Below, in pieces: positions 31,797-38,611 of a DNA stretch of 38,611 bases. Below the pieces are notes generated by a model. The model searched no databases, was not told where the DNA came from, and saw nothing but the letters and a program-made list of their open reading frames with translations. Position numbers and translations under genes: made by a program. The first letter of the stretch is position 1; every line of letters begins with the position of its first letter. The DNA is from a virus. The stretch spans positions 1 to 38,611 of IMG/VR virus record IMGVR_UViG_3300046822_000520, one strand, 5' to 3'.

Positions 31797-32933
31797 ATGC
31801 CCTGGTACAAAACGGGAACGGTCGCTGTCACCCTAAATTCCAATGCGGTGATCGGTACCGGTACCGCTTTCATCGCAAACAGTCGGGTCGGTGATGCCTT
31901 TCGCGGCCCGGACGGTGGATGGTACGAAGTCACCAACATCGCCAGCGACACTGCCATGTCGATATCGCCGCCCTATCGCGGCGCTACTACGACTGGAAGC
32001 TACGCGATCACGCCTGTGCAGGGTTATCCGAAAACTCTGACAGACGCGTTCAACAACCTATACAACCAATTTGGAACAAAGCTCGCCGCAATGGGGACGG
32101 CGTCCGCCGTCGATATTCAAACCAGCGTCATCGATCCAACCGCAGGTAGGGCGATGCTCAACGGCGCCTGGGGCTGGGGTTCAGTATCAGCCGACAACCC
32201 TACTGATTTAAACGCGATCGCGGTAAGCCAGAAATTCGGCATCAACACCGGCGCGTCGAACATTCCTTGGGCTCTCGGAAGCACCACGGTGCCTTTCGCT
32301 GCAGGCTCGAGTGGCATTGCGATGACTTGGACGGCCAATCACCAAAGCCAGATCATCGTTAACCGCACATCGTCGATGGTCGCACTGCGCCGCAAAAACG
32401 CAGGTGTCTGGGCACCTGACGACTACTTCTGCCTGTATCCGACCGGGACAACCTGCTTGAGCGTGGAGCAGGGTGGCACAGGCGGCAAGACGCCTGCCGA
32501 TGCTCGGGCGGGTATTGGATTGGGCCCTACTGCATCGCTCGCGATTGGCTCCATTGAGATAACGGCAGCCCTTCCTTTCATCGACTTCCATTTCAACAAC
32601 ACGGTCACCGATTACAACGTTCGGCTGATTAACTCAGCGTCGGGCACCTTGGATGCACTCGTAGCAACCGCAAATGATTTTCGTATCAATGGCAGCACAG
32701 CGTGGAACGACGCAATCGCCGCCGCCAAGATCGCTGCCATTGGCATCGGTGGTGTTGGATCGTATGCGTTCTGCTTCTCCAGCAATGCCGCAACACCCGG
32801 CGCCACTGTGGCAGGTTGGACTCTTTACTATGGCTTTGCCATTGGGCAAGGCTCACTTAGCCCCCCGGGGACATGGCGTTGTATGGGCGATACCGTGGCC
32901 GGTGGACGAACACTTTTCCAGAGGATTTCCTGA
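31797..32933 (+). CDS. Tail fibre protein
   Basis: 378 aa. The N-terminus WYKTGTVAVTLNSNAVIGTG is a common attachment domain of phage tail fibres, with PPYRGATTTGSYAITPVQGY. The middle has LSVEQGGTGGKTPADARAGI, the tandem GGTG-K-x-A-x-AR motif of fibre shafts. The C-terminal domain (FHFNNTVTDYNVRLINSAS) probably binds the receptor. The stop overlaps the fibre chaperone start (TGATG). Confidence 0.85.
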   Translation: MPWYKTGTVAVTLNSNAVIGTGTAFIANSRVGDAFRGPDGGWYEVTNIASDTAMSISPPYRGATTTGSYAITPVQGYPKTLTDAFNNLYNQFGTKLAAMGTASAVDIQTSVIDPTAGRAMLNGAWGWGSVSADNPTDLNAIAVSQKFGINTGASNIPWALGSTTVPFAAGSSGIAMTWTANHQSQIIVNRTSSMVALRRKNAGVWAPDDYFCLYPTGTTCLSVEQGGTGGKTPADARAGIGLGPTASLAIGSIEITAALPFIDFHFNNTVTDYNVRLINSASGTLDALVATANDFRINGSTAWNDAIAAAKIAAIGIGGVGSYAFCFSSNAATPGATVAGWTLYYGFAIGQGSLSPPGTWRCMGDTVAGGRTLFQRIS

Positions 32934-33349
32934 TGACTTATCTCAATGCCCATTCACCGGTATGGGGGAATGCCGAGCGCACCATCGTCAACCTTATGGT
33001 CACTTTCGACTGGCTGGATGAAGAGGTCGAATTTACGGCCGCACCTTATGACGTGGAGGAGTACGGCAGGGAGCTATTTCAGCGATCCTTTGACGGTGAT
33101 TTTGGCGAGATCGCCGAATATGTGGCGCCTCCCCAATTTATTGGCCAGTTGGTCTCTGCCGAAGATGCATGGAAAGCCAGCGAGATGGACTTCATCGCTG
33201 ACCAGTTGATCGCCATCGAGGACAGTGATCCTAGTGCACTGCCGGGTACCGAACGGCATTGGCGCGACTACAGAACAATGGTCAGGGCATGGAAAGAGGG
33301 GGCCGAACATTATCCGGATCAGGCCTTCCGACCAGTCCGCCCCGCATAA
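32933..33349 (+). CDS. Tail fibre assembly chaperone-like protein
   Basis: 138 aa, coupled to the fibre gene. The N-terminal half is acidic (FDWLDEEVEFTAAPYDVEEY). The C-terminal half has AEDAWKASEMDFIADQLIAI followed by LPGTERHWRDYRTMVRAWKE, the pattern of tail assembly chaperones (Phage_tail_APC / Tfa-like). Family members help the fibre trimerise. A terminator follows at 33369. Confidence 0.82.
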   Translation: MTYLNAHSPVWGNAERTIVNLMVTFDWLDEEVEFTAAPYDVEEYGRELFQRSFDGDFGEIAEYVAPPQFIGQLVSAEDAWKASEMDFIADQLIAIEDSDPSALPGTERHWRDYRTMVRAWKEGAEHYPDQAFRPVRPA

Positions 33350-33368
33350 ACGCAGTGCGCATCAAGAG

Positions 33369-33392
33369 CCCGCCAATGAGCGGGTATTTTTT
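33369..33392 (+). terminator. Intrinsic terminator between fibre chaperone and endolysin
   Basis: CCCGC (33369-33373) pairs with GCGGG (33380-33384), then TATTTTTTT. Endolysin expression would need readthrough, as expected under late antitermination. Confidence 0.85.
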
Positions 33393-33408
33393 TGCTTGGA
33401 GAAAAGTG

Positions 33409-33831
33409 ATGAGTGCTACCGAGAAAGATCGTGACGTCCTTGCCCGCACGCTGTGGGGTGAGGCGCGTGGTGAAAGTCTGGCTGGCCAGATCGCCGTGGC
33501 GTGGACAGTTCGAAACCGCGTGTTCGATGGAATGCAGAAGTCGTGGTGGGGGGAGGGGTATGCGGGCGTGTGCCAGAAGCCGTACCAGTTCAGCTGCTGG
33601 AACAAGACCGACCCGAACTATCAGTTCCTGATTGGTGTGAAGCAGATCCCGTTTCGCGAGTTGGCGCAGGCGCGCATCGCTGCTGATCAGGTTGTCGACG
33701 GCAAGGTGGCGGATCCTACCGGCGGCGCCACGCACTATTACGCTTCCAGCATTAAGCCGCCGGCCTGGTCGCTGAAGGCAAAGCAGACCCTGAAGTTAGG
33801 CGGCCACGTCTTCTTCAAGGATGTGCCGTGA
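33409..33831 (+). CDS. Endolysin, SleB-type cell wall hydrolase
   Basis: 140 aa from the ATG at 33409 with GGAG 7 bases upstream. DVLARTLWGEARGESLAGQI with presumed catalytic Glu18, then QIAVAWTVRNRV, YQFSCWN and PTGGATHYYA, are the signature of the Hydrolase_2 / SleB family, which cuts peptidoglycan glycan strands. No signal or SAR segment is visible, so it depends on the holin at 6447 for export. It is encoded far from holin and spanins, at the end of the tail module. Confidence 0.9.
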   Translation: MSATEKDRDVLARTLWGEARGESLAGQIAVAWTVRNRVFDGMQKSWWGEGYAGVCQKPYQFSCWNKTDPNYQFLIGVKQIPFRELAQARIAADQVVDGKVADPTGGATHYYASSIKPPAWSLKAKQTLKLGGHVFFKDVP

Positions 33832-33870
33832 TCGCCCTGCCGTGGATGCTCCAAGCGTCTGGCCGAAGTA

Positions 33871-35400
33871 CTAGTTTCGGACGCCGAGCACAGGATTGCT
33901 CATCTGGAAACGATGACATGACGTATCTGGATCGACATCAATTCGCATCCGGCTGACGCTGGCGGATTCGGCCCAATTTGGCACAATATGCAGGTTCAAC
34001 AACTGTCGCCCTGTACGAAGCTCAATCCTAGCGCTGTGAGTTTCATCGTAAGAAGTCATGCCATCTGCCAACCAAAAGATCTGAATCGGAACTGAGCGAG
34101 AACCGTCCAGACATGAAAAATCGACATTCAGATATTGCGCAGTTGCGGGAACAACAGGCTTTGAAAGTTTGAAGTCTACAAAGGCGTCGTCACCGTTGAT
34201 TTCGTACTCGTTGCTAGAATCGCCCTGATTTAGTTGATTTGTGCTTATCAGAGAGGAGGTCGCATCGACGATGAATCTTTCATCTTTTTTCACAAATTTA
34301 GGCGTGGGTGGCATGAGGGTAAACACAGCGTCTCGGGCTTTGCGTTCCACTACGGTCACAAACACGTAGTCTGGCTGCCATTCATCAACAAGCCTCGCGA
34401 ACGACCCGCCCGGTGTCAGGGCCTCAGCCCAATGAAGCTGAATCACATCGCTAAAGGTGGCCGCCATCAGTGGGGATAGCGAATCTCCAAATGAGTCCCG
34501 CAGCCATAGGACTTTTTTGTTGTTGAGCGCTCCACTAGATTTTACCAACAGCGGCTTTGTCGAAAATTGAATGATTCCGTTCGGCCCTTTGCTCAGAACT
34601 TTCCCGCTATCAAAATCAATTTGCGTGATAGTCAGTGGAAGGTCGAAAACTTTTATTAGCGGATCTACGTCGCTTAGGCTAGAGCTCATGCGGAGAAAGT
34701 TTGCTAAATCACCGCCATTTCTCGGTTTTATTCTGCTCACGTCATAAAGATCGGTCTCAGGCCATTTGAGATTCGGTGCTACCATCGAGATCTGGTCTGC
34801 GAAATATTTGAACGCGATGCTCGCTCCGATCTTATTCCAGTGAGTGTCTGTCTTGAAGTATAAATCTTCTTTTTGGTTCTGTTTTTCAGCCAGTAAGGCG
34901 GGTCGTACGTCGATGTAATACCTACCTGAATCTGTGCTAAACAACGCATCTGTTGGATTGGGCGAAGTCGGCCTGGCCCACTTAGGCATATTTTCCGGAT
35001 AGATTGTGCCTTTGTTTGGCCCTACTAATATCCGAAAAATCTCAACACCCTGATCGGATAGATATGTATTCCATGCGGCAGTTGCGTCTTCAATATTTTT
35101 CGCAGTCGCTTGATCAATGTCTGACGCGCGCCTGCTGTCAGTCGACAACGTTCTATCGTACATGTTGCCAAGAAATAACCATCCATGTTTTCCGACGATT
35201 ACCTGGTTCGGGTCTGTGCTGATCCCTAGCGGATAAAGAATGGTTGCCGCCCAGCGCGAGGCGAAATCCATGTTGTAAAGAAATGCTTTGTCCTGCCAGT
35301 TTATTGGCTGTGAGTTTGGAGCTGTTATAATGTTTTTAACAGGTACCGCAACTAGGACTGCCAGTACCAGAAAAATAAAGACCCATACATTGCGTTTCAT
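33871..35400 (-). CDS. AlgX/AlgJ-like SGNH O-acetyltransferase
   Basis: 509 aa, leftward, with an N-terminal membrane anchor or uncleaved signal (VWVFIFLVLAVLVAVPV). Residues about 64-320 are an AlgX/J domain: VIVGKHGWLFLGNMYD, the catalytic pair in DTHWN (D185, H187) and the nucleophile Ser303 in LWLRDSFGDS. The C-terminal 150 residues form a beta-rich domain. Family enzymes transfer acetyl groups to periplasmic polysaccharide, fed by an MBOAT partner, here encoded 11 bases upstream. In a prophage this points to O-antigen or exopolysaccharide acetylation that alters phage receptors. AT-richer than the phage genes, suggesting separate origin. Confidence 0.85.
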   Translation of the reverse strand: MKRNVWVFIFLVLAVLVAVPVKNIITAPNSQPINWQDKAFLYNMDFASRWAATILYPLGISTDPNQVIVGKHGWLFLGNMYDRTLSTDSRRASDIDQATAKNIEDATAAWNTYLSDQGVEIFRILVGPNKGTIYPENMPKWARPTSPNPTDALFSTDSGRYYIDVRPALLAEKQNQKEDLYFKTDTHWNKIGASIAFKYFADQISMVAPNLKWPETDLYDVSRIKPRNGGDLANFLRMSSSLSDVDPLIKVFDLPLTITQIDFDSGKVLSKGPNGIIQFSTKPLLVKSSGALNNKKVLWLRDSFGDSLSPLMAATFSDVIQLHWAEALTPGGSFARLVDEWQPDYVFVTVVERKARDAVFTLMPPTPKFVKKDERFIVDATSSLISTNQLNQGDSSNEYEINGDDAFVDFKLSKPVVPATAQYLNVDFSCLDGSRSVPIQIFWLADGMTSYDETHSARIELRTGRQLLNLHIVPNWAESASVSRMRIDVDPDTSCHRFQMSNPVLGVRN

Positions 35401-35411
35401 AATTATAGATA

Positions 35412-36902
35412 TCAGAAATTAAAGTAAAGGAATACGGAACTGGTTGCGGCTAGCGAAAAGCACATAGCCGAAGAAAACAGGATGACTCCGTAGATCATCC
35501 TCAACCTACCAATGGTGCCGCTCGAAATTTCCATTGAGTTTTTTTGTGCAATCAGCACGAACGCAGCGATGATTGCCGCGTACACCGGCAATTGGCCGAT
35601 CGCGCTTACGGGCATGAATTTCATAAGGATGTCCGATAGCCAGCCACCCCACGCTAGATCAGAAGCCGATATAGATGGAGCCGGGAGAGCTGAGCGAAAG
35701 TCGACCATACCTTCTAGAACCCGCATAGCATCATCTATTGTCTTCGCGCGGAAGAACACCCAGGTGATATTAACGAACATAAACGTCACGAACCAAGCGA
35801 TAGCATCAGGCATCGGTCGGCCAAACTGCTTCCAAAACCGGTGAACAACCAATGCCGCACCATGCATCGCGCCCCATATGACGAACATCCAAGTGGCACC
35901 GTGCCAGAGGCCGCCAAGTACGAAGGTCGCAAACAGATTGACGTAGGTTCTGAACTCGCCGGATCGGTTACCCCCCAGAGGGATGTATAAATAGTCGCGG
36001 AGAAAGCTGCTTAGCGTGATGTGCCACCGCCGCCAAAAGTCTTGAATGTCCAGCGCTTTATATGGGGAGTTGAAGTTGATAGGCAGCCATATGTTGAAAA
36101 GAAGCGAGGCGCCGATTGCCATATCGCAATAGCCGCTGAAATCAAAATAAAGCTGGAATGTATAGGATAGGCTGGTGGCCCAAGCTGCAAAAAATCCAAG
36201 CTGCTCGCCGCTATCGAAACCTGCGGTAGCCCACACGGCGAAACTATCTGCAATTACCACCTTTTTGAAAAGGCCGATGGCGAAGATGAACAGTCCTTTT
36301 AAAATGTTTGGATATCGGCGAGTCAACGTCCAGCGTGATGCGAACTGCGGCATTATTTGACGATGATGGACAATGGGGCCGGCGATCAAGTGGGGAAAAA
36401 ATGTTACAAATAAAGAATAATTCAAAAGGTCGTATTCTGCTGTTTCACCCCTGTAGCTATCCACCAAGTAGACAATTTGAGTGAAGGTAAAAAAGCTTAT
36501 CGCAAGGGGGAGCAGGATATGTGGAAGATCGTAGTTTGCTTCGAATACCGTGTTTATGTTGCTAAGCAAGAAATCGGTATATTTAAAATAACCCAAAAGT
36601 ATTAGGTTCGCAGCGATTCCAGTTGTGAGCACGACTTTTCTATTTACGCCGTGGTGTGGTTTGGCATTCGAGAGTGAGTCTTGATGTGCTTGCGCTAGGC
36701 CAGTTCCTATAGCGAAATTTAGAAATATTGACCCTAGAATTAGTGGTAAATATTGGGCATCCCAATAGGCGTAGAAGAACAGGCTAGCTGCAACTAGCCA
36801 AACTTTTCCCGCCACTATCAGGCGTCGATGGTTGAGCCAGAAATAGACGAAAAATGTGATGGGCAAGAACAGAAGAATAAACTGCCACGAACTGAAAATC
36901 AT
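35412..36902 (-). CDS. MBOAT-family O-acyltransferase (AlgI-like)
   Basis: 496 aa from the ATG at 36902 (MIFSSWQFILLFLPITFFVY, the usual family start); a TTG at 36917 could add five residues. About ten hydrophobic membrane segments. Conserved motifs: YFDFSGYCDMAIGASLLFN, DIQDFWRRWHITLSSFLRDY with His294, and LGGLWHGATW with catalytic His334. It moves acetyl groups from cytoplasm to periplasm for the AlgX/J-like partner. It is the first gene of the two-gene leftward operon; no strong ribosome site is seen. Confidence 0.9.
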   Translation of the reverse strand: MIFSSWQFILLFLPITFFVYFWLNHRRLIVAGKVWLVAASLFFYAYWDAQYLPLILGSIFLNFAIGTGLAQAHQDSLSNAKPHHGVNRKVVLTTGIAANLILLGYFKYTDFLLSNINTVFEANYDLPHILLPLAISFFTFTQIVYLVDSYRGETAEYDLLNYSLFVTFFPHLIAGPIVHHRQIMPQFASRWTLTRRYPNILKGLFIFAIGLFKKVVIADSFAVWATAGFDSGEQLGFFAAWATSLSYTFQLYFDFSGYCDMAIGASLLFNIWLPINFNSPYKALDIQDFWRRWHITLSSFLRDYLYIPLGGNRSGEFRTYVNLFATFVLGGLWHGATWMFVIWGAMHGAALVVHRFWKQFGRPMPDAIAWFVTFMFVNITWVFFRAKTIDDAMRVLEGMVDFRSALPAPSISASDLAWGGWLSDILMKFMPVSAIGQLPVYAAIIAAFVLIAQKNSMEISSGTIGRLRMIYGVILFSSAMCFSLAATSSVFLYFNF

Positions 36903-37291
36903 GAATAATGATGCCAATTATTGTTAGTGAGGGTTTGCCTCATCGAGGTGGGGAGCCAGACTGATGGGGGCAAGCAAATTCGCCGCACATGGTATAGGGC
37001 ATCCTGCAGTCATTGCGAGCGTAATTTACGGCTGTTCGCATCAATCGCCGATTCTCCCGCTATTGAGCCGGAGAGGCGGGTAACGTCAGATCTTGGAAAG
37101 CCGTTTGAAAACTACCTCATCTGTTAGGTTTCGTTAGTCCGAGGAGCGCCTTGTTGGCTTGGGGTTTTAGGCAGTCGCCTGCGCGTACCGATGAAAAACG
37201 AACCACATACGGCGATTCGCCAAGTTTCTGCCCATCATTTGCAGCACTAACCAGCGCCGCCCCCCCCCGGCCTCGCCAATGAGTACAAAAC
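36903..37291. other. Gene-poor stretch between the acetylation operon and spanin relic
   Basis: About 390 bases with no gene I can support. A short ORF at 36921-37127 has no family features or ribosome site. A C9 run lies at 37260-37268. It should contain the leftward promoter of the acetylation operon, but I see no convincing -10/-35 pair. Confidence 0.4.
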
Positions 37292-37661
37292 ATGACTTTT
37301 GCTTGGCGGCGATTCCTTCCTTTTATAGCTGCGGTTCTGCTGGCTGCTGCCGCTGCGCAACAGGCCGAGCAGGATAAGCGTCTCGCGCTCGAGCAAAGCC
37401 TGGCGACCAGTGAACAAACCCACTATAGGAAAAATGTGCGCCTGTCAGTCCTCCTCGATGCGACCGACGCTGCCAAGGGCTGCAAACGTGTCAGCCTCCG
37501 CCGGCGCCGTGGATCATGCAGCCGTACGAGCCAGACTTGACCCGGCGCATGCTCAACGAATTATCGCCATCACCGACACCGGTGATCGGGGATTGATTGC
37601 CCTGCAGGCATGCCAGGCCTACTTGAAAGCTATCGGCTTTCCCGGTCTCGCTTCTCCATAA
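37292..37661 (+). pseudogene. Frameshifted inner-membrane spanin (Rz-like) relic
   Basis: The first frame (37292-37540) starts MTFAWRRFLPFIAAVLLAAA and continues QQAEQDKRLALEQSLATSEQ, an N-terminal anchor plus coiled coil. It then turns to nonsense-like arginine-rich sequence. A second frame (ending 37661) reads SASAGAVDHAAVRARLDPAH, then DRGLIALQACQAYLKAIGF, the usual end of such spanins. The switch falls near 37490-37500, where frame one has KRVS and frame two SASAGAV. An indel would explain it. It is a second spanin besides the intact one at 6767. A sequencing error cannot be excluded. Confidence 0.55.
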
Positions 37662-37989
37662 GCAGTCGCTGATTTTCTCGATGAAGATGATCACGCTGAT
37701 CCGATACCAGCAGCATGCTGTTCACCTTGCGGAGCAATTCCGATCGTTCGTCTTGCAAGCGGGCGACGTTGTCGGCGGCTTTTTGCAGATCGGCTGCGGC
37801 CTTGGTTTTTTCAGCAGCCAGTTGGTCGTTCATTTCGACCAACGTAAAAATCCGCTCTCGCATCTGGCGCAGCTGTAGCGTCAGCTCCTCGAACTCGTTT
37901 TCGTACATCCTGAGCTGATGCTGGCAGGTTTCGAGCGGAGTCGGGCAACCGAGCCAATCGTCAGTGTCTTCTATATAGAGGGGATCCAC
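37630..37989 (-). CDS. Hypothetical coiled-coil protein
   Basis: 119 aa, GTG start at 37989 with AAGG upstream on the minus strand. The N-terminus MDPLYIEDTDDWLGCPTPLE is acidic. Residues 22-115 are an almost continuous coiled coil (RMYENEFEELTLQLRQMRER, DERSELLRKVNSMLL). Its end overlaps the spanin relic by 32 bases on the other strand. No family name known to me. It lies near the attachment site, oriented like a gene expressed from the prophage edge. Function unknown. Confidence 0.6.
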   Translation of the reverse strand: MDPLYIEDTDDWLGCPTPLETCQHQLRMYENEFEELTLQLRQMRERIFTLVEMNDQLAAEKTKAAADLQKAADNVARLQDERSELLRKVNSMLLVSDQRDHLHRENQRLLMEKRDRESR

Positions 37990-38112
37990 GGGAGCGCCTT
38001 GCTTGTACTGTTTGGATATACAGTAATCGAGGTGCGGCCGGTGATCGAGGGTGAAGCGACGAGCTGTAGGGTTTTGGATTGCTGTACGGTCGGCAGGACG
38101 CCGGGAAGGGCT

Positions 38113-38141
38113 GCGTGACTTTTGCGTGACTTGGCGTGACT
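38113..38141 (+). repeat. Three GCGTGACT direct repeats, integrase arm-site-like
   Basis: GCGTGACT occurs at 38113, 38124 and 38134, spaced 11 and 10 bases, about one helical turn. They lie about 100 bases from the tRNA-like attachment sequence. This is the layout of arm-type integrase sites (P' arm). Function is inference. Confidence 0.6.
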
Positions 38142-38237
38142 CTATGTTGATCTATAGCTATTCGATTGCAGCGAGCGCCAGAGAAATCAACCGTATGCCA
38201 GAGGTTTGCTAGGTTACTGCGTGCATGGGGTGCTAGG

Positions 38238-38271
38238 GGTCGAGTGTTCGAATCACTCCGTCCCGACCATA
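38238..38271 (+). other. attR: 3' end of a tRNA gene
   Basis: A T-arm (GAGTG-TTCGAAT-CACTC, 38241-38257) is followed by CGTCCCGACCA, i.e. the 3' acceptor strand and CCA. Bases upstream cannot form the matching acceptor 5' strand, D-arm or anticodon arm, so only the 3' part is present. That is expected at the distal end of a prophage inserted in a tRNA gene. The intact tRNA should be at the left end, outside the window. Exact crossover limits cannot be set from one end. Confidence 0.7.
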
Positions 38272-38295
38272 ATTCCTGAGTAAAATCAGACAGGT

Positions 38296-38322
38296 AAGCC
38301 GATTAAATAAATCGGCTTTTTT
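38296..38322. terminator. Intrinsic terminator between attR and the host gene
   Basis: AAGCCGATT (38296-38304) pairs with AATCGGCTT (38310-38318), followed by a T run. An outer ACAGG/CCTGT pair extends the fold. It probably serves the tRNA and, from the other side, the leftward host gene. Confidence 0.85.
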
Positions 38323-38332
38323 GTGCCTGTCC

Positions 38333-38611
38333 TTACGGTTTCGGCGCTTTCTTAATGTCCTCCGAATCACTCGACGTCGCAGCATCCTTTGCCGTCTCAT
38401 GGGACTGCGCACCGGCATTCCCGCCGGAAGATTCTTCGCCTTTTTTGCTGGCCTTTTCGTCGTTGGTTTTCGAGCTTTTCGACTGATTGACTCCCGGCAT
38501 GACGGTTGGCGGCGCAGCGGATCCCGCCGTGTTTTGTTCACTTGCCAAGATGTAAACAGGGCTGGCCACAAGCAGGCTGGCGAGCGACAGGGCGGCAATT
38601 TTCTTGTTCAT
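38333..38611 (-). CDS. Small exported host protein, unknown function
   Basis: 92 aa, leftward, starting exactly at the window edge. Signal peptide MNKKIAALSLASLLVASPVY, probably cleaved after LAS or nearby. The mature part is low-complexity and highly polar (SSKTNDEKASKKGEESSGGN), likely disordered. It lies beyond attR and is therefore host chromosome. The upstream region is not visible. Confidence 0.65.
   Translation of the reverse strand: MNKKIAALSLASLLVASPVYILASEQNTAGSAAPPTVMPGVNQSKSSKTNDEKASKKGEESSGGNAGAQSHETAKDAATSSDSEDIKKAPKP

Noticed and set aside
36921-37127. 68-codon ORF in the gap after the MBOAT gene
   Set aside because: No ribosome site, no family features, and arginine/cysteine/serine scatter as in non-coding frames.
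38195-38271. Complete tRNA gene
   Set aside because: Only the T-arm and the acceptor 3' strand fit; no matching 5' acceptor strand, D-arm or anticodon arm upstream.

Overview
The window is most of an integrated lambda-like (siphovirus-type) prophage, read from inside the early region through to the right-hand attachment site and the first host gene beyond it. The moderately GC-rich coding style, the DUF2280/DUF4055-type packaging proteins and the AlgX/MBOAT acetylation pair suggest a Pseudomonas host (inference; no rRNA or housekeeping marker is present). The integrase and primary CI/Cro switch would lie left of base 1.

Layout. 1-4649: early operon of translationally coupled genes (KilAC-type antirepressor, DnaT/O-like and P-like replication proteins, NinB, a small membrane protein, NinG, and a protein in the usual Q position). 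The O-like gene carries paired dyads and a purine tract that look like a replication origin. 4650-6360: terminators, a small zinc-ribbon gene and a leftward HicAB toxin-antitoxin cassette. 6447-7295: holin and nested spanins; the endolysin is about 26 kb away at 33409. 7370-8449: a leftward orphan gene and a phage metallopeptidase. 8480-18505: packaging, portal, head, connector and tail tube genes. 18577-19304: tail assembly chaperones G and GT with a lambda-type GGGAAAG slippery site.

19320-23106 interrupts the usual GT-to-tape-measure order. It holds a leftward tandem-HTH repressor, an Arc-like protein, a Bro-N antirepressor, two coupled small genes (one RAMP/Cas7-like in sequence pattern), a structured non-coding locus and a lipoprotein gene. 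It resembles the P22 immI island, but with extra content. The non-coding locus (22283-22504) is the most unusual thing in the window: two tandem units, each with two hairpins followed by a strict 5-base-periodic array of 11-12 pentamers that all start with G. It lies directly behind the RAMP-like gene and its partner, and I propose that they form a ribonucleoprotein system.

23160-33349: tape measure, tail tip, J-like host-specificity protein, fibre and fibre chaperone. 33409: SleB-type endolysin. 33871-36902: leftward, AT-richer O-acetyltransferase pair (AlgX/J-like plus MBOAT), probably for lysogenic conversion of the cell surface. 37292-37989: a frameshifted spanin relic and a coiled-coil gene. 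38113-38275: integrase arm-like repeats and the 3' end of a tRNA gene (attR), then a small exported host protein.
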